A stretch of DNA of 43,039 nucleotides from UBA8403 sp964455155. Lineage in GTDB: Bacteria > Bacteroidota > Bacteroidia > Cytophagales > Amoebophilaceae. The stretch is from contig CAYVYH010000005.1 of assembly GCA_964455155.1 (NCBI GenBank), positions 1 through 43,039 on the forward strand, in the 5' to 3' direction. The translations under genes were made by a program, and so were the position numbers. Positions 26,294 to 34,364 of this stretch are shown here, in pieces; position 1 is the stretch's first letter, and each line of letters starts with the position of its first letter. The notes below the pieces were generated by a model. The model saw only the letters and a list, made by a program, of their open reading frames with translations, had not been told where the DNA came from and searched no databases.

Positions 26294-26752
26294 TCACGTC
26301 GCATTGCTTGGGTGCTTACTCTGGTTTTGCTGTGCGGGCGCGAAACACAGAGAAGCTTCTGCTATAGCAGCTTGCAATTGATAGGTCATTTTACTGAATG
26401 ATGACGGATGCTGCTGGAGCTTGGGCCTTTTGAAGTCAATATCATATGGACCGTTAAGTGGGATAAGGTGTATGTGAGCATGAGGGACCTCCAAGCCTAC
26501 TACAGCCATCCCCACACGCAAACAAGGGACTACTTTTTGAATACCCAAGGCTACCTTTTTTGCAAAGATCATAAGTCCGGCAAATGCCGCATCGTCTACA
26601 TCAAACAAACAGTCTACCTCTTTCTTGGGAACCACCAAGGTATGTCCTACTGCTAAAGGGTGAATGTCTAAAAAAGCAATGTGATTTAACTCTTCAGCAA
26701 CAATATACCCCGGAATATCTCGGTTGATGATTTGAGTGAATATGCTTGCCAT
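26294..26752 (-). CDS. HIT family nucleotide-binding hydrolase
   Basis: A 152-residue HIT protein, Hint-like, probably hydrolysing purine nucleotide phosphoramidates or similar conjugates. Family features are FTQIINRDIPGYIVAE, FLDIHPLAVGHTLVVPK and the histidine triad HAHIHLIP. The C-terminal tail of about 30 residues is longer than in minimal Hint proteins. ATG 26752 is preferred to TTG 26773. It sits 80 bp downstream of greA on the same strand, a pairing common in Bacteroidota. Confidence 0.92.
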   Translation of the reverse strand: MASIFTQIINRDIPGYIVAEELNHIAFLDIHPLAVGHTLVVPKKEVDCLFDVDDAAFAGLMIFAKKVALGIQKVVPCLRVGMAVVGLEVPHAHIHLIPLNGPYDIDFKRPKLQQHPSSFSKMTYQLQAAIAEASLCFAPAQQNQSKHPSNAT

Positions 26753-26832
26753 ATTGAGTAGCGATGAAGCCAAGTTATCATTAAAATACGCCGCGTGGCT
26801 TGTTAGTCGTATCAGACCCCTCGCAAGCGATG

Positions 26833-27306
26833 TTATAACCCGATCTCAAGAATTTCAAATGATACCATGCCAGAGGGTGCGTCAATGGTCGCCATATCTC
26901 CTACTCTTTTTCCGAGTAGGCCTTTGCCGATGGGCGAGTCGACAGATATTTTCCCCGCCTTTAAATCTGCTTCCTCTTCGGCAACAATGGTATAAGCAAA
27001 AGTCTGTCCATTACTGGCATGCTTGATTTTCACCTTAGTCAAGATAGAAACCTGAGAAGTATCGATATCTGTTTCCGAAATGACACGGGCATTCGCAGTC
27101 ACTTCTTCTAGCTTGCTGATTTTCATTTCCAGCAGTCCCTGAGCATCTTTAGCCGCGTCATATTCAGCATTCTCACTCAGATCGCCCTGGCCCCGAGCCT
27201 CTGCTAGCTGCTCGGCCACCGCGGCTCTCCCTTTTGTCTTCAACGCATGGAGCTCATCCTTGAGCTTTTGTAACCCTGCTTCGGTATAGTATGATATTTT
27301 TTCCAT
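26833..27306 (-). CDS. greA: transcription elongation factor GreA
   Basis: A 157-residue RNA polymerase cofactor that rescues backtracked complexes by stimulating transcript cleavage. The N-terminal coiled coil contains the catalytic acidic tip GDLSENAEYDAAK, and the C-terminal FKBP-like domain includes ISVDSPIGKGLLGKRVGD. Length is standard. It starts at ATG 27306. A small membrane-protein ORF lies upstream on the same strand, and HIT and fadD follow. Confidence 0.97.
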   Translation of the reverse strand: MEKISYYTEAGLQKLKDELHALKTKGRAAVAEQLAEARGQGDLSENAEYDAAKDAQGLLEMKISKLEEVTANARVISETDIDTSQVSILTKVKIKHASNGQTFAYTIVAEEEADLKAGKISVDSPIGKGLLGKRVGDMATIDAPSGMVSFEILEIGL

Positions 27307-27502
27307 GGCCTGTAATTACGTATATCTTTCTTGCTATAAAAATTTATGATGCTAAGGGTCAGTGAACCAGCCATACTTGTGCCGTACAACCTCGACTCGA
27401 CGCTTTGGAAGCATGGCACAAAGTAAAGAAGACACAGCTGCCATCTGATGTCGACCTTGATCGTAAAAGAACGAGTAATTTATAAGTCTTTGAGGAACCT
27501 AA

Positions 27503-27664
27503 CTAGCGGTCGGCTATAAGCAACAAAGCAAAGGCACCAACAGCAAGCCAAAACTTGTAGGTACTTAAAGCTGGGATAATCACAAATTGCAATTGCATCC
27601 CCAATGTTAAGAGGACAACCATGACCGCAACAGACCGGAGTGTCAACCTTGTCTTTTGACTCAC
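27503..27664 (-). CDS. small two-helix membrane protein
   Basis: A 53-residue reverse ORF from GTG 27664 to TAG 27503. The sequence has a basic N-terminus (SQKTRLTLR), a membrane helix (VAVMVVLLTLGMQLQFVII), a short turn (PALSTYKF) and a second helix (WLAVGAFALLLIAD) ending in Arg. Composition and topology (positive-inside start, two helices, hairpin) are those of a genuine small membrane protein. It lies about 200 bp upstream of greA in the same direction. No family name can be given from the sequence alone. The GTG start is inferred; an in-frame stop lies four codons upstream. Confidence 0.6.
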   Translation of the reverse strand: MSQKTRLTLRSVAVMVVLLTLGMQLQFVIIPALSTYKFWLAVGAFALLLIADR

Positions 27665-27752
27665 ACGTTCAATAGTTTATTTTTGATGCTCTAAGTGGAG
27701 AATCTACACTCCTACAAAGATAAGTACAAGTTCTCTTACTCAGCAAGGTGCA

Positions 27753-28721
27753 GTGGCTCCCATAGGCTCGGATATTCTACACGTTCAAAAGCTACTAAAA
27801 GCTGGTAGTGTGGTGGCCATTCCCACCGAGACAGTCTATGGCTTGGCAGGGAATGCCTACGATGAAACAACAGTGCTGAAAATATTTCGCACCAAACGGC
27901 GTCCCAGCTTTGATCCTCTGATTGTGCACGCAAGCTGCCTTCAACAAATACAAGAATTTGTAAAATACTTCCCTAGTAAAGCACTTGAACTAGCGCATCG
28001 CTTTTGGCCTGGTCCTCTGACGTTGGTATTAGAGAAAAAATCGATTATTCCTGACATGGTTACCGCAGGGCTCCCTACCGTAGGGGTCAGGGTACCACAA
28101 CATGTATTGACCCACCAACTACTGCACCAGCTAGACTTCCCACTAGCTGCACCCAGTGCTAATCCTTTCGGCTACATTAGCCCCACCACTCCCCAGCACG
28201 TGCAAGATCAGCTGGGTATACATATCCCTTATATCCTAGACGGTGGCGCCTGCACGGTTGGTGTTGAGTCGACGATTATCGGCTTTGATGCAGAACAGCC
28301 TATCCTATATCGCTTAGGCGGCGTGAGCCTGGAGACCATCGAGCGTACGGTAGGACCCGTAAAAGTTGTTCGTCAAGCGAATAATCATCCCCAAGCACCA
28401 GGCATGATCACCAATCATTATGCGCCTAAAAAGCCCTTAATCGTGGGTAAATTGACAACATTACTTGACATATACTCCACAAAACAAGTCGGATTACTTT
28501 CTTTTCAACAATATTATACGAGTATTGTTCGCGATCGTCAAGTGGTACTTTCGCTCACGGGAAACCTAGAGGAAGCTGCACAGAAACTCTTTACCGCCCT
28601 CAGAACGCTTGATACACTACCCGTAGAGATTATCTTGGCAGATCTCGTCCCTAGCATAGGCATTGGCAGAGCCATCAATGATCGACTTAAAAGGGCAGCT
28701 ACGTGCTGGGTGCGCTGCTGA
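27753..28721 (+). CDS. L-threonylcarbamoyladenylate synthase (Sua5 type)
   Basis: A 322-residue enzyme that makes threonylcarbamoyl-AMP from threonine, bicarbonate and ATP, the first step of t6A37 tRNA modification. The YrdC-like domain (about 5-200) has GSVVAIPTETVYGLAGNA, KRRPSFDPLIVH, PSANPFGYISPTT and GVESTIIGF. The added C-terminal domain (about 215-322) with GMITNHYAPKKP makes it Sua5 type rather than the short TsaC. The start is GTG 27753, as no ATG fits. Its end lies 20 bp before the likely pgk start. No other t6A gene is in the window. Confidence 0.93.
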   Translation: MAPIGSDILHVQKLLKAGSVVAIPTETVYGLAGNAYDETTVLKIFRTKRRPSFDPLIVHASCLQQIQEFVKYFPSKALELAHRFWPGPLTLVLEKKSIIPDMVTAGLPTVGVRVPQHVLTHQLLHQLDFPLAAPSANPFGYISPTTPQHVQDQLGIHIPYILDGGACTVGVESTIIGFDAEQPILYRLGGVSLETIERTVGPVKVVRQANNHPQAPGMITNHYAPKKPLIVGKLTTLLDIYSTKQVGLLSFQQYYTSIVRDRQVVLSLTGNLEEAAQKLFTALRTLDTLPVEIILADLVPSIGIGRAINDRLKRAATCWVRC

Positions 28722-28741
28722 TAGGGCTACCAAAAAAAAGA

Positions 28742-29935
28742 ATGATGCACATGCGTCCCATACAGGCATATAATTTTAAAGGGAAGAAAGCATTGATTCG
28801 GGTAGATTTCAATGTGCCCTTGGATGACCATTTTAGTGTAGTAGATGATACCAGAATTCAAGGGGCTGTACCCACTATTCGCAAGGTGCTAGATGAAGGA
28901 GGAGCTGCCATCCTACTTGCACACCTAGGCAGACCAAAGCAAGGATATGAACGACGGTTTTCTTTACAACACCTAGTTCCCTGTCTGAGCCGTGCTTTAA
29001 GTAGAGAAGTAATTTTTTTTCCCAGTTGTGTAGACGCTGAAATACAAGCCCAAGTGCGTCAGCTTGAGTTGGGCAAGGTACTACTGCTAGAAAACATTCG
29101 ATTTCACGTTGGAGAAACGACAGGGGACCCTGTCTTTGCACAGACGTTAGCTACTTGGGGAGATGTGTACATTAACGATGCCTTTGGTACAGCCCATCGA
29201 AACCATGCTTCGACAACATGTATAACCCAACACTTTAAAGACAAACTGGCGGGCTACCTCATACAAAAAGAGCTAAAAAGTGCTGATAAAATCTTGAAAA
29301 CATCCCAAAAGCCTTTTGTAGCCATCATAGGAGGTTCCAAAATCTCAGACAAAATGAAGTCCTTAGTGCACCTACTAGATCGGCTTGATTATTTGCTGGT
29401 CGGAGGTGGTGTGGCCAATACCTTCCAACAAGCTTTAGGGGGGCAGATAGGTGATTCTTTGATAGAACTTGATCAGGTGGAGATGGCGAGGCATTTGGTG
29501 CAAAAAACGCATCAAAAGAGGGTACAACTGGTGTTACCTACAGATGTAGTCATAGCACCACAACTAAAAGAGACGGTTACCACGAACGTAGTAGCAAGCG
29601 GGACAGTACCCGCTGGCTGGATGGCCTTAGATATAGGCCCCCAGGCACAACAAGAATTCACAGCCATTGTGCAGGCTGCTCGGACTATCCTGTGGTGCGG
29701 ACCCATAGGTGTTTTCGAGATGCCAAGCTTCCAACAGGGCACACGAGCGTTAGCAGCGGCCGTGGCACAAGCGACCAAACAAGGTGCCTTCTCCTTGATT
29801 GGCGGTGGAGATTCCGCAGCAGCTATCAGAAGCTTGGGCTACGCCAGCCAAGTATCTCATCTGTCTACCGGTGGCGGGGCACTGCTAGCATACATCGGAG
29901 GTGCCCCGTTGCCGGGGGTAGCAGCACTACAATAA
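28742..29935 (+). CDS. pgk: phosphoglycerate kinase
   Basis: A 397-residue glycolytic kinase that converts 1,3-bisphosphoglycerate and ADP to 3-phosphoglycerate and ATP. Motifs in order are ALIRVDFNVPLDD, LAHLGRPKQG, LLLENIRFHVGE, INDAFGTAHR, AIIGGSKISDKM, WCGPIGVFE and the nucleotide-binding GGGDSAAAI. The frame is open from 28703, overlapping the Sua5 gene, but the family start fits ATG 28742 (28745 and 28751 also possible). The A-rich stretch just before the start lacks a Shine-Dalgarno sequence. Its presence indicates retained lower glycolysis. Confidence 0.96.
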   Translation: MMHMRPIQAYNFKGKKALIRVDFNVPLDDHFSVVDDTRIQGAVPTIRKVLDEGGAAILLAHLGRPKQGYERRFSLQHLVPCLSRALSREVIFFPSCVDAEIQAQVRQLELGKVLLLENIRFHVGETTGDPVFAQTLATWGDVYINDAFGTAHRNHASTTCITQHFKDKLAGYLIQKELKSADKILKTSQKPFVAIIGGSKISDKMKSLVHLLDRLDYLLVGGGVANTFQQALGGQIGDSLIELDQVEMARHLVQKTHQKRVQLVLPTDVVIAPQLKETVTTNVVASGTVPAGWMALDIGPQAQQEFTAIVQAARTILWCGPIGVFEMPSFQQGTRALAAAVAQATKQGAFSLIGGGDSAAAIRSLGYASQVSHLSTGGGALLAYIGGAPLPGVAALQ

Positions 29936-29992
29936 CCCCAATGAGCCACCAAACTGATCAACCACTATCAACAGAAAGTTAAACGAATTGCC

Positions 29993-30034
29993 TAAACTCT
30001 AGTTTAAGTGCCAATAAACGTATAAAATTACGTT
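29993..30034. promoter_or_regulatory. two dyads upstream of the LpoB-like gene
   Basis: TAAACT-CT-AGTTTA (29993-30006) and AACGTA-TAAAAT-TACGTT (30017-30034) are perfect inverted repeats 10 bp apart. They end 26 bp before the ATG at 30060. They could be operator sites or a 5' UTR structure. TTAATTTG (30033-30040) is one mismatch from the Bacteroidota -7 box. Confidence 0.35.
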
Positions 30035-30059
30035 AATTTGATGCTTCAAAAGACATACT

Positions 30060-30758
30060 ATGAAAAAGATGGCAAGAACAGGATTGCTTAGTGGACTCTT
30101 TGTAGCCATCATGGTCAGCTGTACTGCGTTGAGGGTGACCCGTACGAGTGCCAACCGAGTAACTGACCTGAGTGAGCGGTGGAATGACACTGATTCCAGA
30201 TTGGTGGCCGAAAAAATGTTGGAAGACATTACCAAAGCTCCCTGGCTAGACAGATTTCGAAGAACGCATACAAGACAAGGGCAACAATGCCTGTCTAGAG
30301 AGAATGAGGTGGAGCAGACCTCAGTCCGCAACACACGTAAGCCAGTACTCCTTGTAGGCACAATGCTCAACAAAAGCCATGAGCATATTGAAGCAGACAC
30401 TTTTCTTAAAGACATGGAAAGGGTACTGATCCAGGAAGGCGAAGTGCGTATAGTAGCCAACAGCTTCTTTAGGGAAAAATTACGAGAGGAAAAGGTAGAG
30501 CAAACCGCCTTTTCTTCTCCGGAAACACAAAAACGCCTAGGTCGTGAGTTGGGGGCAGATTACATGCTGTGTGGGACTATCAATACCATCGTAGACACGG
30601 AGGGAGGAAACAAAGTCACATTCTTCCAGGTCGATCTGGAGCTGATCGATCTGGAAACCCACGAACTTGTATGGATTGGAGCAAAGAAAATCAAAAAGTA
30701 TAAAGGGAAAGGGAAAAGAATAAAGAGAAAATACCGGGGAGCCATCCCTGCGGCTTAG
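30060..30758 (+). CDS. LpoB-like penicillin-binding protein activator lipoprotein
   Basis: A 232-residue predicted lipoprotein (signal peptide ending in MVS-C21) of the LpoB/COG3417 family, outer-membrane lipoproteins that stimulate peptidoglycan synthases in Proteobacteria. Signatures are DLSERWNDTDSRLVAEKML, VLLVGTMLNKSHEHIEAD, GADYMLCGTINTIVD and the C-terminal LIDLETHELVWIG. An insert after WLDRF and a Lys-rich tail (KKYKGKGKRIKRKYR) are notable. The neighbour downstream is the usual COG3014 partner. Together with the bactofilin and M23-like genes nearby it suggests some cell-wall metabolism is retained or repurposed. Confidence 0.85.
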   Translation: MKKMARTGLLSGLFVAIMVSCTALRVTRTSANRVTDLSERWNDTDSRLVAEKMLEDITKAPWLDRFRRTHTRQGQQCLSRENEVEQTSVRNTRKPVLLVGTMLNKSHEHIEADTFLKDMERVLIQEGEVRIVANSFFREKLREEKVEQTAFSSPETQKRLGRELGADYMLCGTINTIVDTEGGNKVTFFQVDLELIDLETHELVWIGAKKIKKYKGKGKRIKRKYRGAIPAA

Positions 30759-30839
30759 TGCTCATAGCATGCAAAAGAGTGGCAAGCACTAGTTGGGATG
30801 GTTCACTGGCCCCAAAGCAGGCGTGTGAGCTTCATTAAG

Positions 30840-32252
30840 ATGATAATGCGTACAATCCTCCGTCTTTGGGTACTCGTAGGCCTTCTAACATTGTCACAGG
30901 CTTGCCACGTCACTCACTACCAGAGGCATGCTAAATTCCATACGCTATTTCTGGCCGGTGCGTTCAAGGAGGCAGATGCATTACTTTCCAAGAAAAAGCA
31001 TACCAGACAGCGTAAAGCTCGACTACTTTACTACCTCAACAAGGGCACCCTAACACATCTGATGCAGCAGTACGAAGCAAGCAACTACTTCTTCGAGCAA
31101 GCGTACCTCACGTGCGAAAACTTCTCAGTAAAGCCTTTAGATAGCGCCTTAGCCTTTATCATCAATCCTACCGTAGTTGACTACAGAGGCGAAGATCATG
31201 AAGTTCTTTTGTTGCACTATTACAAAACCCTCAACTTTCTGCAGCTGGGGCAAAAAGAGTCGGCCTTGGTGGAGTGTCGCCGGCTTAATATCAAGCTGAA
31301 TCAGCTAAGTGACCGATACGATAGTGACAAAAAATACAGACGAGACGCTTTTATCCATACACTCATGGGTCTCGTGTATCAGGCCAACCATGAGTACAAC
31401 AATGCCTTTATTGCTTACCGTAATGCCGTTGAAATATACCAAGAAGACTACGCACGTTTATTTGGATTAGAGGCACCGGAGCAGCTTAAAAAGGATCTGA
31501 TTTACACAGCTTATAAAACAGGGCTGTATGAACAGGCAGATCGGTACAAACAAGCGTTTAAGCTTACCTATGATCCTGCAGAGGAGGTCGTATGCGGTGA
31601 TGTAGTTTTCCTGTGGAATAATGGTCTGGGGCCAGTGAAAGATGAATGGAATATCAATTTTGTACTGCTGCATGGGGCCGATAGAGTAGTCACTTTTAGG
31701 AATGAAGCACTGGGGCTATTGTTTACTTTTCCGCTGCTTACCGACGATGAGAGTGCGTCACTTTCAGATTTGACACTTATTCGGGTGTCCTTACCTAAGT
31801 ATCGAGAAAGACCATTGGTATATGATAAAGCTGTCATATACACACCCGATGGACAACAGCAAGCATTAGAGGTACTTGAAGATGTCAATTCCATTGCTCT
31901 TCAGGTATTGAAACAGCGCATGACTTCGGAATTGAGCAAATCTCTCTTGAGGATTGCCATCAAGAAAGCAGCCGAGTATAAAATCAAAAAGCAAAATAAG
32001 TTACTGGGTGAGATTGTAGAAGGTATTGGGCTTGCTACTGAGAAGGCAGATACAAGAAACTGGCAGACTATGCCCCACAGTATCTACTATACCCGCCTTA
32101 GACTACATGAAGGAGCACATCGAATAACTTTTAAAGCATTTTCTGAGAAGGTGCCCCGCACCACTGCCCAGCATCAGCAATTTCTCTTCGAGCTTCAAAA
32201 AAACCAAACAGTGTTTCAGATAGCTCACTCACCTGTTGCTAGATCCTATTGA
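30840..32252 (+). CDS. COG3014-type TPR lipoprotein
   Basis: A 470-residue exported protein, probably a lipoprotein (hydrophobic segment LWVLVGLLTLSQ followed by Ala-Cys; the lipobox SQAC is weak). The N-terminal half is helical with TPR-like repeats (FKEADALLSKKK, YEASNYFFEQAYLTC, GQKESALVECRRLN, HEYNNAFIAYRNAVEIYQ). The C-terminal half is beta-rich. Proteins of this type are commonly encoded beside LpoB homologues, as here (82 bp downstream of the lpoB-like gene), and are presumed to act in the same envelope complex. ATG 30840 is preferred to 30798. Function inferred from context. Confidence 0.75.
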   Translation: MIMRTILRLWVLVGLLTLSQACHVTHYQRHAKFHTLFLAGAFKEADALLSKKKHTRQRKARLLYYLNKGTLTHLMQQYEASNYFFEQAYLTCENFSVKPLDSALAFIINPTVVDYRGEDHEVLLLHYYKTLNFLQLGQKESALVECRRLNIKLNQLSDRYDSDKKYRRDAFIHTLMGLVYQANHEYNNAFIAYRNAVEIYQEDYARLFGLEAPEQLKKDLIYTAYKTGLYEQADRYKQAFKLTYDPAEEVVCGDVVFLWNNGLGPVKDEWNINFVLLHGADRVVTFRNEALGLLFTFPLLTDDESASLSDLTLIRVSLPKYRERPLVYDKAVIYTPDGQQQALEVLEDVNSIALQVLKQRMTSELSKSLLRIAIKKAAEYKIKKQNKLLGEIVEGIGLATEKADTRNWQTMPHSIYYTRLRLHEGAHRITFKAFSEKVPRTTAQHQQFLFELQKNQTVFQIAHSPVARSY

Positions 32253-32407
32253 ATATCTAGAGAAGGGCATCAGTTGCGATAGCCGGGAGAAAAAAACTCA
32301 GCTAACCGCATTGGTCATGAAGGCGCTAGCCGTAGCGCGCCGACAGGGCACTGTATACACGCACCTATGGTCACCACTGGCTTACAGAGTAGATATATGG
32401 GGAGCAA

Positions 32408-32887
32408 CTATTGGGGACCTTTCCCTCCATTTTTGGAAAGCATAACTTGTTGAAGGACAGGACCAATAGGGCCACTATTTTCTTTGTGGACCATTGCTGT
32501 GGGCTGCATTACCTCCGTTACTTTGAGGGAGCTGTCCATGCTACACTTTCCGTTGAACTTGGCCCCTTCCTCAAACACCAGCTTGCTGGTTATAATATCT
32601 CCCTTGATTGTTGCTGTAGGCTTCAAGGTTAGCAACCCCGACACCATAATAGCACCCTGTACCTCCCCACCAATCTCTGCCGTTTTGGCAATGATATTTC
32701 CTTCCACCACTGAGGTATGACTCAGTACTATTTTGGCCTTAGTCTGGATGCTCCCAACTACCTTGCCCTCTACACGAATATTCCCCGCAGTATTTAAATG
32801 GCCCTCAAAATTCGTCCCTTGACCAATAATGTTACTGGAGTTGCTCAATTCTTCTTGAACGACCTCTTTTTTAGCGTTGCTAAACAT
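32408..32887 (-). CDS. bactofilin
   Basis: A 159-residue bactofilin, a cytoskeletal protein that polymerises without nucleotide into membrane-associated filaments. The central beta-helix domain (about 19-118) shows the repetitive hydrophobic pattern: IIGQGTNFEGHLNTAGNIRVEGKVVG, VLSHTSVVEGNIIAK, GEVQGAIMVSGLL, ATIKGDIITSKL. The flanking N- and C-terminal tails are disordered. It is 22 bp downstream of the M23-like gene; bactofilins and M23 peptidases are often paired and act together in local cell-wall shaping. Starts at ATG 32887. Confidence 0.94.
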   Translation of the reverse strand: MFSNAKKEVVQEELSNSSNIIGQGTNFEGHLNTAGNIRVEGKVVGSIQTKAKIVLSHTSVVEGNIIAKTAEIGGEVQGAIMVSGLLTLKPTATIKGDIITSKLVFEEGAKFNGKCSMDSSLKVTEVMQPTAMVHKENSGPIGPVLQQVMLSKNGGKGPQ

Positions 32888-32909
32888 AATAGTATGCTAT
32901 AACAGTAGC

Positions 32910-33776
32910 TTAGAAGGTGATAAAATGCTCTGGATTTAATGCCTCGCCTCCATACCAAAGCTCGAAGTGCAGATGGGACTTTGCAGCGTGCCTCTCCGAT
33001 TTACCTGCGACTGCCATGACCTCCCCCGCTTTTACGAAGTTACCAACTTTCTTCAAAAACGCTGCATCGTGTTGGTAAATGGAGACCAGTTCTTTATCAT
33101 GTTGGATGGCCACGGTCCAACCCGTTTCTAACGTCCATGAAGCAAAAATGACCGTCCCGTCGGCCACACATTTAATCGGCTCTTGTTCTTTGGCAACCAC
33201 ATCGACACCATAATACCCCTTTTTGTGCTGGAAAGGAGCAGTAACAACGCCACGGATGGGAGGGAATGCAACCATTTCTTGTATGTCTCTGCCGAACTCA
33301 CCGTGGACAGGCGGCGAGAATGAGCTGTTGGCCTCAATTTCTCTCCGAAGTAGGGCATCGGCAGCAGAGAGTTTCTCTAGTGAGTACGGCGTAGCAACCC
33401 TATCAGCCTGCTCCTTTTCAGCTGTAGCAAGCTTATTGTCAGGTGGCTCTTTGCCTGCAATAATACTTTGCAGGAGCGCAATAAAATTTTTCTGTTGGGT
33501 AGTTTGTTCCTCGAGTCTGTCGACTTCTAGAGCCAGCTGAATAAGTTTCTCCTTGTTTTCTCGTTCTGTGTGAGCAGGATTCAACCACTTGGCTAAAATG
33601 GTAGTAGTCAGTGCTATACTAAACGCTACCAAAATGCTCAACAAGACAACACTCAAAGAGATAAGTTGAGCATGGCTGAAACTGAAAGTGGCCTTTTCTG
33701 CAAGACTTTCTTCGTTGCGAACAATGAGTTGGTAACGATTAGTTAGCCAATCAGCAACCGTTTTTTTAAAATTCAA
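32910..33776 (-). CDS. M23-like (LytM) protein with an altered metal site
   Basis: A 288-residue inner-membrane protein: a cytoplasmic N-terminus, a membrane helix at about 38-62, a coiled coil at 70-105 and a LytM-fold domain at 175-288. M23 peptidases bind Zn through HxxxD and HxH and cleave peptidoglycan cross-links. Here the HxH is intact (H268, H270 in SHLHFELW) and D192 is present, but the first His is Tyr188 (GYYGVDV instead of xHYGVDI). The codon is TAT; one transition from CAT would explain it. The domain may be inactive and act as a scaffold, like EnvC-type proteins. Upstream of, and probably co-transcribed with, bactofilin. Confidence 0.88.
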   Translation of the reverse strand: MNFKKTVADWLTNRYQLIVRNEESLAEKATFSFSHAQLISLSVVLLSILVAFSIALTTTILAKWLNPAHTERENKEKLIQLALEVDRLEEQTTQQKNFIALLQSIIAGKEPPDNKLATAEKEQADRVATPYSLEKLSAADALLRREIEANSSFSPPVHGEFGRDIQEMVAFPPIRGVVTAPFQHKKGYYGVDVVAKEQEPIKCVADGTVIFASWTLETGWTVAIQHDKELVSIYQHDAAFLKKVGNFVKAGEVMAVAGKSERHAAKSHLHFELWYGGEALNPEHFITF

Positions 33777-34364
33777 GGTTTGATATCGTTATTAAGAGAC
33801 GACAAAAGTAGCATTTTTCTGGCTGTGCTTCTTTCAGTCGTCTTCTACGTAATGGCGTGACAGAAAAGTCACATGGTGGTATGCACAAGCTGTGACCCTG
33901 GCCATACCACTAGTGCGATCTTCGATAACCTCCCATACCACATCATGGATTCCGTTATGTCTTTTTACTCACCAAGACAGTTTGTTGTTAGCGTCTTGGT
34001 GGGATCTGTCTCAGCCCAACCTCTTTGATTGCTCCTGAACCGCTTTTTAGAGCATGTTTGAACTACCCCTGCTTGAAGATATTGTTTGTTTCCATCATAG
34101 TCCCCCTTTCAGGTGTATCTGACATACAATAGCCAAGTCATCCACATGGCTAAAAATCCAGCGTTGCCCGTCACACCCCCATAGAGTACCACCATGAGAT
34201 CGCGCACAACGACCCAAACGAGTATCAATCCGGGGGAAAATTGTTCTCTAATAGAGATCGATCACACCCTGAAAAATTGCTCCACTGCACATACTCCAAA
34301 GGCGAAGCACAGGTCAAACCACGCGTGCCAAGCACCAAGTGACTGAAGCTAAAAGGGCCCAATG
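33777..34364. other. gap at the left border of the second array, with a hairpin
   Basis: No gene is supported in these 588 bp. A perfect 9-bp hairpin (CACCAAGAC at 33970-33978, GTCTTGGTG at 33993-34001, 14-nt loop) may end transcription from the array; it lacks a T-tract. The part from about 34260 to 34364 resembles the 3' flank and spacer of other family genes (GCACAGGTCAAACCACGCGTGCC), so the array boundary lies near 34250. Confidence 0.5.

Noticed and set aside
32236..32445. Forward 69-codon ORF between the COG3014 gene and bactofilin
   Set aside because: Overlaps both neighbours' ends, no motif, no plausible start context.
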